Origin: Certhia americana | Lineage: Eukaryota > Chordata > Aves > Passeriformes > Certhiidae | Length of the DNA: 64,000 nucleotides | Reading direction: 5' to 3' | Assembly (NCBI GenBank): GCA_018697195.1 | Contig: CM031879.1 | Location: forward strand, 48,748,509 to 48,812,508 | Part shown: positions 56,401 through 64,000 of the stretch, in pieces | Layout of the letters: every line of letters starts with the position of its first letter | Position numbering within the stretch: the first letter of the stretch is position 1 | The notes under the pieces: generated by a model | The model's input: only the letters and a program-made list of their open reading frames with translations | Told to the model about the DNA's origin: nothing | Database searches by the model: none | Made by a program: the position numbers and the translations under genes

Positions 56401-58883
56401 TTTTCTGCTAGCAGCCACGTTGAGATGCAAATCTTGAAACCTGTGTTCTTGCTGCAGGAAGAAGAAAATTTGGGAGGAAAAGATTCCAAACCCCAGCAAG
56501 AGTCTTCTGATCCAGAGCTACCTGGGGGTAAGAGGGAACTGTACCTTGAAGGATTCATTATTTCTCTTTCTTCCTCAGGACTTCCAATAATCTTAAGAGA
56601 TCTTTTTCCTTTCTAGTCCACAATGTACAGATATCTTCATTTATCTATTACTTGTTTTTAGGAGAAGTTCTGGTCCTACTCAACATAACAGTGCTCTTAT
56701 ATTTAGCAGACCTCTTTGTGCTGTGCTTGTCAGCACAACTGTGATTTAAACTCAATGTAGAAAAACTTTCAGTACTTTAAAATTTCCTGTTCCTGTGCAT
56801 TTAGAAGGGAGTTCTTAAAACCTTCCCAGCACTTGTGGACTCACCAACACTCAAAAGCAGGTTCCTAGGGGACACTACCAAGTAGCTCCCTGAAAAGCTT
56901 GAAGTTTGCCCTCTGGAAGTCCAGAGTAGCAACTCTACTGTTCCTTTTTCTTTTTTCCATTACTCTGAGAGTTTTCAATTCAATCATTTCATGATCACCG
57001 TGGCCAAGACAACCACCTGCTATCAAATCCCTTAAGTCCTCTATTCACAAACAACAGGTTTAGGAGGGCATCTTTCCTAGTTGGCTCACTGAGTGCTTGT
57101 AGTTAGGTCAGTGGTAAGGCAATATGGGTTTGAAGAAACCATTTTCTGGAGAGGAGAACATACCTTTGAGTAGTATTAGTGAAGTTGTACCCCTGTTACT
57201 GTGTGCCATAGGCTCTCCTATTTGTTTTCTTTGTCCACAGGGAATGTACAATTCCTGATTGTACTGTCAGTGAGATACTGCTCTTTGGTCATGTCTGCTT
57301 TTTCATTTTCAGAAAAGACATTTGGGAAGTTGGCCAACAAACAACCAGCTGGACTTCAACAAATACAATCTTTCAGAGAAGATGGAGCAGGCTAGCTTCC
57401 TTCAAGTTGTGGACAGGTGAGTGAACAGCACATGAAGGTAACATTGTGGATGGTTTCTAAGACCTCACCTCATCATGGCAGAAAATAACCAAATGTTCTG
57501 TCACTAAAAATCCTATGCAAGTTGCTTTTGACCAATTTTCTGCTACAGGGGTATTTGCAACTGCAAGAAATTTTTTCTAAGCCTGTGTTTAGCTATGTGT
57601 TTTTTCAGCTAAGATTGGTTTATGTTTTGTGTTTAAAACAATAATCTCTCTCACAAGCAACTTCTAACTTTCTCACATTCAGGCAGGCAAAGACTTTGGC
57701 AGAGTGCCTTGATCTGACTAAGAAGACAGATGTTTCCCCTGTTACACCAGACCTACAGAACTCATACCATGCTTTAAATGAGTCAGAGCATGCCCCAGTT
57801 GTCTGCTCAAGTCAGAATGCTGGTTGCTCTTTTCCCATTTCAAGGAGAAACAGTGCTGATGCAAATATTGCTTCCCACACAGCAATCCCTTGCTTTGCTT
57901 TCAATGGTCCATACTTGTACAGCCCAGTGGTGTCCTCTCACCCTGATATACATCAGACCCTGGAAATGGACCCTGTGGGACTCAGTAAGAAATCAGTTTC
58001 CCTTCAGTATGTCACTCTCCCAAGGGAAGACTCTCCCCAGGTCTCACAGAGGCAAGAACAGCTAGGAGCAGCTCCTCCAAAGGACGTGCTCCCAGACCAG
58101 AAGGAAATGATGTGGCACCTCAATGACAAGGAAGAAGACTCACAGGCCTCACCAGTCTGTGAGGAAGGCACCAATAAGGGAACAGAGGAGCAGAACTCTC
58201 CAAAGGCTCCCAGCTGTACCACGTCTCCTCAACAGTGCCCCTTGGAGTACATCACCACAGGCAGCCCATTACTGCCATCAGCCAGCACCTCCACCAATCC
58301 TCCACTTGTCACAGCTGAGGAATCAGCCTGTGGCTCACAGGAGCCCCAGCCTCCCAGTGACCACTCCTGCCATGAGTTTTCTCCGGGGAAAACTGGTGTC
58401 ATGATCCCAGTTTCAGGCCAAGCACCAACCTCATCTCCTGAATTACACCTGGATACATTTGGTGACTATCTTACTGTGCCTGAAGGTCTCCATGAACTTT
58501 CAAAGCCCACAAAGGTTTCTTTGTCTGTCTTACAGAAGGAAACTGGCATTCCTAGAAAGCAGCCTTTGTCAGAAGGTAACTTGGTGGTGTTAAACCCTGA
58601 CAGCACTGAGCCAGTTTTCCTTTGCCAGGTTGGTGACTATTGCTTCCACAGCCTAAAATCCAGTTTGAAGATGGATAATAGTCAGGAAGACCACCAACTC
58701 AAGAAGCTTTCTGAAGGCGAGACAACAATTGGGCAGCCTGTATGTGATGATGAATCCTTCATGGGCAAGGAAAAGGATGTATGGAAGAGGGAAAAAATAC
58801 AGGCCATTCAGCTTTTCAAGAACCTGAAATCAGATGATTACTTTTCCTGGCAGCAATCTTTGAGGATCAAAAAAATCTGTTAA
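47387..58883 (+). CDS. CSF2RB: Cytokine receptor common beta chain, 13 coding exons
   Basis: Shared signalling subunit of the GM-CSF, IL-3 and IL-5 receptors, a type I membrane protein that recruits JAK2 and STAT5. Seen: 13 exons with GT-AG junctions join to 2787 nt, 928 aa (human 897). Signal peptide at 1 to about 22. Four fibronectin-III/cytokine-receptor domains follow, with paired cysteines C33/C43 and C74/C94 in the first, a YSEWS motif (222-226) and a full WSEWS (427-431). Transmembrane helix at about 445-466, then box 1 KIWEEKIPNPSKS (474-486). The long tail holds tyrosines in NGPYL (606), LQYVTLP (638), LEYITTG (718), GDYLTVP (791), VGDYCF (848) and DDYFSW (915). The extreme end IQLFKNLKSDDY matches the mammalian tail. 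Two WSXWS motifs and this tail separate it from single-module receptors. No frameshift is seen. Confidence 0.96.
47945..48105 (+). repeat. (TTTCC)n-type polypyrimidine tract, 160 bp
   Basis: Irregular units of CTTTTC, TTTCC and CCTTGCCTTT. The first 90 bases are nearly pure pyrimidine; the later part has single G interruptions in CCTTGCC units. Confidence 0.95.
49204..49362 (+). mobile_element. CR1 LINE 3' end
   Basis: CAGGGCCAGATTCAATGGGG, then GGTATCCCTGCCCATGGCAG, GTCCCTTCCAACCCAAAC and the TCTATGAGTCTATGAT terminal octamer repeat. A close match to the avian CR1 3' end, so a relatively young copy. Confidence 0.9.
49480..49609 (+). CDS. CSF2RB: CSF2RB coding exon 2, domain 1
   Basis: E24 to K66 plus two bases. 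SLKCYNDYNSQVTCTWME shows the first cytokine-receptor cysteine pair and its C-x-W. Acceptor TTCCCAG, donor GTAAGT. Confidence 0.95.
49610..51583. other. CSF2RB intron 2
   Basis: 2.0 kb of AT-rich sequence. No repeat family, exon or site was recognised. Confidence 0.6.
51584..51768 (+). CDS. CSF2RB: CSF2RB coding exon 3, domain 1
   Basis: M67 to N128 plus one base. It has the second cysteine pair (FCKRQ and WVCHR). Acceptor TGCACAG, donor GTAAGG. Confidence 0.95.
52095..52243 (+). CDS. CSF2RB: CSF2RB coding exon 4, domain 2
   Basis: V129 to E178. QPLPPQNLSVSSMTSGDFLL is the fibronectin-III opening, followed by VDYEVTYKREWDSWE. Acceptor CTTCCAG, donor GTAAGA. Confidence 0.96.
52244..53139. other. 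CSF2RB intron 4
   Basis: 0.9 kb, ending in a long C/T-rich tract (53040-53135) that serves as the polypyrimidine tract of exon 5. Nothing else was recognised. Confidence 0.6.
53140..53311 (+). CDS. CSF2RB: CSF2RB coding exon 5, first WSXWS-type motif
   Basis: Residues 179-235 plus one base. YVARVRARPG is followed by QYSEWSMEVSWKT; the motif's first tryptophan position is tyrosine. Acceptor CAACAG, donor GTAGCA. Confidence 0.96.
53402..53534 (+). CDS. CSF2RB: CSF2RB coding exon 6, domain 3
   Basis: G236 to S279 plus two bases. PRNLRCLFSGGDRLKCSWEV matches the domain 3 start of mammalian beta chain. The preceding intron is only 90 bp. Donor GTATGT. Confidence 0.95.
53634..53794 (+). CDS. CSF2RB: CSF2RB coding exon 7, domain 3
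   Basis: E280 to N333 plus one base. EEEECFPVHE and QRCEIPV correspond to the human domain 3 cysteines. The preceding intron is 99 bp. Donor GTGAGT. Confidence 0.95.
53795..54666. other. CSF2RB intron 7
   Basis: 0.87 kb, no recognisable feature. Confidence 0.6.
54667..54812 (+). CDS. CSF2RB: CSF2RB coding exon 8, domain 4
   Basis: I334 to K382. IQVLPPANVSVTATENQEYE opens domain 4. A second AG five bases further in would shift the frame, so TTCCAG at 54666 is the acceptor. Donor GTAACT. Confidence 0.95.
54913..55087 (+). CDS. CSF2RB: CSF2RB coding exon 9, WSEWS motif
   Basis: Residues 383-440 plus one base. Includes RARVNRPLEYEGPWSEWSEE, the canonical membrane-proximal WSXWS box. Acceptor CCCCAG, donor GTACTT. 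Confidence 0.96.
55088..56094. other. CSF2RB intron 9
   Basis: 1.0 kb between the WSEWS exon and the membrane exon. No alternative exon was recognised. Retention from exon 9 would run to an in-frame stop, a possible soluble-receptor route that the sequence alone cannot establish. Confidence 0.5.
56095..56185 (+). CDS. CSF2RB: CSF2RB coding exon 10, transmembrane segment
   Basis: V441 to L470 plus two bases. VVLPVTLPALVIVLLIVAYC is the single membrane helix, followed by the basic/aromatic SYKYFLR. Acceptor TTTCAG, donor GTAGGC. Confidence 0.96.
56458..56527 (+). CDS. CSF2RB: CSF2RB coding exon 11, box 1
   Basis: R471 to G494. KKKIWEEKIPNPSKSLL is the JAK2-binding box 1, almost identical to mammals (KWEEKIPNPSKS). 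Acceptor CTGCAG, donor GTAAGA. Confidence 0.96.
56528..57312. other. CSF2RB intron 11 with CR1 fragment
   Basis: 0.8 kb, about a third of it CR1-derived. Confidence 0.6.
56870..57120 (-). mobile_element. CR1 LINE internal fragment, antisense
   Basis: The plus strand has GCCCTCTGGAAGTCCAGAGT, TTTCATGATCACCGTGGCCA, CACAAACAACAGGTTTAGGA and CTTTCCTAGTTGGCTCACTG. Their order matches the reverse complement of an internal (upstream) CR1 region. Ends are approximate. Confidence 0.6.
57313..57416 (+). CDS. CSF2RB: CSF2RB coding exon 12, membrane-proximal tail
   Basis: Residues 495-528 plus two bases, KRHLGSWPTNNQLDFNKYNL and onward. Sequence similarity to mammals is weak here. The exon is supported by phase, the TTTTCAG acceptor, the GTGAGT donor and its position. 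Confidence 0.85.
57683..58883 (+). CDS. CSF2RB: CSF2RB coding exon 13, signalling tail and stop
   Basis: R529 to C928 and TAA, about 43% of the protein. It is a Ser/Pro/Glu-rich disordered tail carrying the main tyrosine motifs. NGPYL is an N-x-x-Y Shc PTB-type site as in mammals. The HSRSLP 14-3-3 motif that follows it in human is absent. Confidence 0.97.
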
Positions 58884-61800
58884 ATGGGTAAATATTAATG
58901 AATACCAAAGTGACAGGTAACTGAAAGAAGTTGCAACTATCTGCTGAAAATGAACCCTCAAACCTAGGAACAAATAAACACCAGTTCCATTTTCAAGCTT
59001 CCCATCTAACATGTCAAAAACCTTGAAGTTTATAATTTATAGTTTATAATATCATTCTCGGTGGTCTTCACAGATTTGGCATGAAAGACAACACAAATAT
59101 TGCCCTTTAGTGTTTTTCAAACATTTTGGCTTATCCATGATGATCAGTTTATCCTCCTCATGATCCTGTAATACATCTCAATCATCTAGCAATTATATCA
59201 GATTGCTTGGCTAAACTCATGGCAGGAAATGCAGACTTAACGGCTTGAAAGGTTATCAGAAGAAGACAAGCTTAGAAACCTTGGAAAGAAAAGTTCTGTC
59301 CTTAAAAACAATTTTGTTTAATTTCTGTGCACTTGTAAAAGTCAACAAGGAACTTCTGTGTCTCTGCCTTTCCACTATGGCACGATATAGGTATTGCTTA
59401 GGGTGAAAAAACCCCAGACAGTCATAGAAACATAAATAAAAAATGAGGGAAAAGTTGTTGAAATCCGGGAAAACTTTCTTAATGCTAATGTGTACAGTAT
59501 ATCACAGTGGATTCAAAGGAGGAGAAGGAAACATTACTGGGATACATAAAGCAAGTTGTAGAGAACCTTTGGAAGAAGAAACGTTAGTGAAAGAAGACCC
59601 AAGGGCTCCTAAGGTTCAGTGAGAGGGAGTGGGGCAGAAAACAGAAGAGAGGTAAGAAAACAGAAAACAGAAGGCAGGTAAGAGATGTTGGGAAGGTGCA
59701 CAAGCTTGTAACTGCTGCAGTTCTTCTGTTTCTAAGTGTTGAAGTACTATATGATTTTCTTTTAGGTTCATTGATTCTTTAGGCATGATATACTTCATCA
59801 TAATGTGTAGTTTATTCTTAGTTTGGGGTTTTTTTTTCCTGAAATAATGAGAGCTAAGAAAGAGGAGACCTTTTTTTACCTACTCTGTAATCAGTGAAAA
59901 GGCTTTGGTGGAAAGACCTGAAGGTGGACTTGACTTCCAAAAAAAGCATATTTTTTTCCAAATATAAAATCTGTATTAATAAACATATTATTTCTTCCTA
60001 TAAGTATTTAGTTTCATATGTTAAAAATATTGTGTTTACAATAAAATTACTATTAGCTCATTTGCTCAGGTCTTAAAAAATTCCGTAGATTCAGCTATGC
60101 CATATGTGAGGTAAAACATTTTCCCCTGACTTTGCTGTATTACTTGACAGAGAAAATGAGTTCTGTGTTTGTGCCTCCCAATTCCTCCTGCTGGGTTAAT
60201 GGGACTGTTCTGATTCAGAAATTACAGTGGAATTATTTGGGTTTTTGAGAATTTAATCCTTGTAAATACCATTTTAAATCTGAAAGGTGTGCAAATTGAA
60301 CTTAGTGCTCTTCACAGCAGAAGGCAGGCAGTTGCCGCTTCTGATAGAGAAAAGTGATGAACACTGAGAGATTTGCAATTTAGACCTTTTGTAATCAATG
60401 GATTTTTTGTTTATTATTAATCTGTTCTTTAGCCTTTTATAAGTGGCACAATTAATTTCTTCCAGGCTGTATAATTGCGCTTTACCGAAGCACGTCCTAA
60501 AAGGAGATGTTGAAATTCATATGCAAATGTTGTATCTGAATTCATATCTTAGATATGCATCACTTTGCTGAGCCTTGAATTGCTGGAGTTTAATAATGAA
60601 GAAGAATAATAAGTGGGAGAAGTTTTATTCAACTCAGTGGCTTTTGGATAAAGCCCATTTGCATTGTGATCAGTATTCTAAGATGTGATCAGTACTCTGA
60701 CAGCTCTCTGTTCCTTCTGTTCCTCTGCACTTCACTGGCCATTTGCAGAGGCTGATTTTGGAGACAGGATTTACAGATAAAAGCACATTTGTTATGATCC
60801 CACAGAGACAATATTATCATCTGAAGGAGCATGGAATTTGCAGAGTAACGTGCCACTGTCAGGATAGGGGAGCCACACAGTGGTTTGCTTTCCAACTATA
60901 ACAATTCATTTAGAGCAGGATGAGTTTCTGCTCTAGGTAACCTTTCTTCAATATCTACCTAAGTATCATTAAATAAAATATGTAATGAACATTGCAAACA
61001 GAGCTCATAATTTATGACTCTTCTCTGCCAGAGGAGTCCACTTCTTACTGGAATCAAAACTTCTATAAGATTCACCTGTTGCTGATCCTATGAATTTTCT
61101 ATTCTCTTCTGCATGAGGTCCAGATGCAGTGAGGATGGTAAAAAGCATTTTACAGTCCTGTAGTCTGATGATTCAAGACTTAGAAGCAGTCATGAATCCC
61201 AGGTCTTCAACTTCCTGATCATTAGCTTGAGCCACAATGCTACCGTGCAAAGGCAAGTTGCTGCTCCCTTCCACAGTTCTAGGTGCTGATATGCAGGAGA
61301 GATATCATCATTCTGATGATTCAGGAGCCAATTATGACATGCTCCTCTCTGTAGGGCTTCTCACTAAGTAGTTCCAGCCCCTCAGCCTGTATATCTGCAT
61401 GATGAGTCACCAATGTTTCCTACATAGTCAAAAAACAAGTTATGAGATGATTGCAACCCTTTCCTTACTGCATACTCAGACATAAAAAATTGTGCCCATG
61501 TTTTAACAGCAGGCATTTTTCCTTGCTCTGAAACAATCACTTTATTATTCCCTTACCATAATCTTCATCAACCAGAAACATGTTACTTGAATTTGCATGA
61601 GATTAAGGTAGGAAGTTTATTGTGACCTCAGTAGTTCTAATTAAGGTCAATGCTGAACTGGTCTGTAGGCTATTTCTGTAGGTTTGGGGGGTTGTCTCTT
61701 CTGTAAGGAAGGAAAACGGGGCTGAATGGTTTGCTAGAAAAAGAAACCTGCAGTGGAAAGCCCTCCAAGACCTCAGGGAACAATAGCTGGAGAACTTCAG

Positions 61801-64000
61801 AGAATCCTGTACCTCTGCCAGGTAATGGAAAACAAACCAACCCAGTCTGCAGTCCCTGCCTAGTTTCTTGTTCACAAGCATTCTGTACACACAATCTTAT
61901 TCCCATAGAACTCCACTCAGTCTCTTCTCCTCATTCCCTACATGCTCCCTCTGCTCTCACTACAGAGATGAAATTTCCATGAAAAGAAACTCCACATGTC
62001 ATTTCCTGTACATGAGGAATAAGTAACACTATGACTTCATGCCTTTTCTGCCCTTTAGAAGTCCTTTCAAAAGTAAGCCAGGATTCCACATATTCCAACC
62101 CTGACCCTAACAACTCCTCATACTACACAATGGATGTTTCACCTTGAGGTTCAGTGGGTGAATCCAAATTCCTCTACAAATTTGTACAGCATGAACCAGA
62201 TTTAGGTGAAAACCTTCGTAGGTCAGTTGTGTGCTTTCCAGCTTGTTGGTAGGGAGCCATTTAATCCTCATTCGTGAAGGATGATTTGTTTGTCTAGAGA
62301 AGTAGTTGTAAAGCTATCTGAAACAACTGAACAGCTTTTCCTATTCTCTTTTTAAAAAAGATAATTCTAAGTTATCATTTTTCTCTACAAGTCTTGCCTC
62401 ATTTACTTTTTCAGAACATTAAGGCTACAATAACTCTACCTTTATAACGTGGGTAGACTTACAAATGGCCTAAGTTCACTTTTTAAATTTGTATATGATT
62501 CTTTAAACAGCTCCTTTGTCCACTGAAAACATTTCATCCTTTAACAGCTTCTTAGCCTTATTTTTGCAAGTTTTTCCTTAAAACATTATTGTAGTAAACT
62601 TGTGTCTTTCATTGTTTCAACTTGTACTAGGTATTGTATATTTTTCAGGACTAAATCTGTTTGTTTTCCTGTGAGTGCTTCCACAAATAACTCCAAGAAG
62701 CTATCATTTACAGTGGCTAAAAAAATAGTCTCTGTAGCTAGATTCATATCAAATACTAGCAAATAAAGTAAAATAAACCAAAGCATTTGTCTTGATTTGG
62801 TTGCACAGTTTTATATGCTCTGCTTATCCCTGTTATTGTTTTTCTGTGTTTTTCTTACCTTCTATCCTATCCCTTTTTCTAAGTCATAGGCTTTCTGTGA
62901 TTTCAGACCACACAAATAGATCAATCTGAACCATTTATTTTCCACATCTGGCATCATTTCCTTGGTTTTCATTTTAAAATTGCCTCATGGTGTCTTTAAT
63001 CTTAAATGTCAGCAGCACTGATTCTGTTTTGATTAGGTGGAATCCATCTTATATAAACTTAATCTGCTTCAAAATGTTACCAGATACTAATAAATATAAT
63101 CCCCTTTTCCCCACAGAGTTTAATCAATCATGCAGTGAGACTCTTATCTGACAGAGTGCATAGAAGCTGGACCATTGAAGAATGCTACTATGTAGAACTG
63201 CTTTTTTCAGCCTCTTGGTTTAAACTTTGCTTTCAGAACCTCTCTCCTGCTGTTTCTTTGTTGTTGGGCCACAACCATTGGGGGTTTTTTGGCACATACC
63301 GAGAGAATGTCTAGATACCTTGTGCTCTTTCGTCTTCTCAACTGCATGGGTCTTCTCTAGTAAAATGTTAGTCCATTTTTTTTATTAACTTGGTCATGAG
63401 AAGTGAAGACATTTTCCTTTTTCCTACTCCTGAAGGGAGCCCATCCTATTTAAGAAGACGCCTTTCAGCCTTTGCTGCACATGGTACCTGTTGAATAACT
63501 GCTGGTACAGTGTTGGTATTGTTCATGTAACTCCAGATCTCCCTTTGCGAGGTGCCCTCTTCCTAGGGGTGGAGACTAGATCCAGCAGGTGGTACCTGGA
63601 TACTGTGATATCAGTCTGTGACATCACATGCCTAACAAAGCTTCCACTGTCTCCAAGAGAGGCTGTGGATGGCCTATACATTTATGGCAATACCCACACG
63701 GTGTCTAAACAATGATTTGGCTTCATCCTCATGTCCTGTCATGGAGCTAAAAGGCTTGACTTGTCTACCAATTCAGTCAGGTTATATCCCACTTTGGGAT
63801 TGAAGTTTTTAACTACTTTACAGATGGCCTTTGGTGTCTTGTCAGCTCATGATTCTGTGTATGATTCCTTTCTGAAAGGATATATTAAAGTATATCTGGT
63901 CAAAGAGCCCATACAGTAGCCCCTGAAGAGATTACCAAAGAATTTATGGCAATCTGCCATATATCTTTTCATATACACCCAGGAAAGTTGCTTTCACTAA
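58884..64000. other. CSF2RB 3' UTR and downstream flank
   Basis: 5.1 kb, AT-rich, with several AATAAA hexamers in the first 1.2 kb. No exon of a further gene was recognised on either strand, and the open stretches lack protein-like composition. In human the next genes on this side include TEX33 and TST; none is visible. Confidence 0.6.
58973..58978 (+). terminator. Candidate CSF2RB polyadenylation signal
   Basis: First AATAAA, 90 nt after the stop codon. Others lie near 59430 and 60040, and mammalian CSF2RB has a long 3' UTR, so distal use is possible. Confidence 0.4.

Noticed and set aside
61100..61260. Possible tRNA-derived SINE (ATGAATCCCAGGTCTTC)
   Set aside because: Similarity is limited to a few words and the boundaries and promoter boxes are not convincing.

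Overview
The window is vertebrate nuclear DNA, almost certainly from a bird. It is about 60% AT, intron-rich and sparse in genes. Its interspersed repeats include CR1 LINE fragments with the typical avian 3' end, old MIR-like SINEs, and one avian retroviral solo LTR. The species cannot be fixed from the sequence alone. I found no prokaryotic features, CRISPR arrays, tRNA or rRNA genes.

Three protein-coding genes can be rebuilt exon by exon with canonical GT-AG junctions and open frames. (1) PVALB (parvalbumin alpha, 110 aa) is on the minus strand. Its coding exons lie between 9871 and 1873, and a TATA box and untranslated first exon are inferred near 13.5 kb. (2) NCF4 (p40phox, 350 aa, 10 coding exons) is on the plus strand at 34079-44003. 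(3) CSF2RB (common beta chain of the IL-3/IL-5/GM-CSF receptors, 928 aa, 13 coding exons) is on the plus strand at 47387-58883. The order and orientation PVALB(-) NCF4(+) CSF2RB(+) match human chromosome 22q12-q13, so this is conserved amniote microsynteny.

Layout: 1-1.7 kb is the PVALB 3' flank with a small CpG cluster. 1.7-13.6 kb is PVALB, with CpG-rich blocks in introns 2 and 1 and a decayed, unidentified coding-like segment in intron 4. 13.6-34 kb is a 20-kb non-coding interval with a diverged sequence duplication, CR1 and MIR fragments, a (GT)n tract and a recent 47-bp tandem duplication. 34-44 kb is NCF4 with the LTR in intron 4. 44-47.4 kb is intergenic and carries a striking paired palindrome. 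47.4-58.9 kb is CSF2RB with a polypyrimidine tract in intron 1. 58.9-64 kb is 3' UTR and flank with nothing recognisable.

Functionally, NCF4 and CSF2RB are neighbouring myeloid genes. GM-CSF signalling through the beta chain primes the phagocyte NADPH oxidase that p40phox helps to activate. PVALB is a muscle and neuron calcium buffer and is linked to them only by position. I see no novel system of genes. The most interesting signals are small: the ETS-type palindrome upstream of CSF2RB, the duplicated element upstream of PVALB, the coding-like relic in PVALB intron 4, and lineage differences in the CSF2RB tail.
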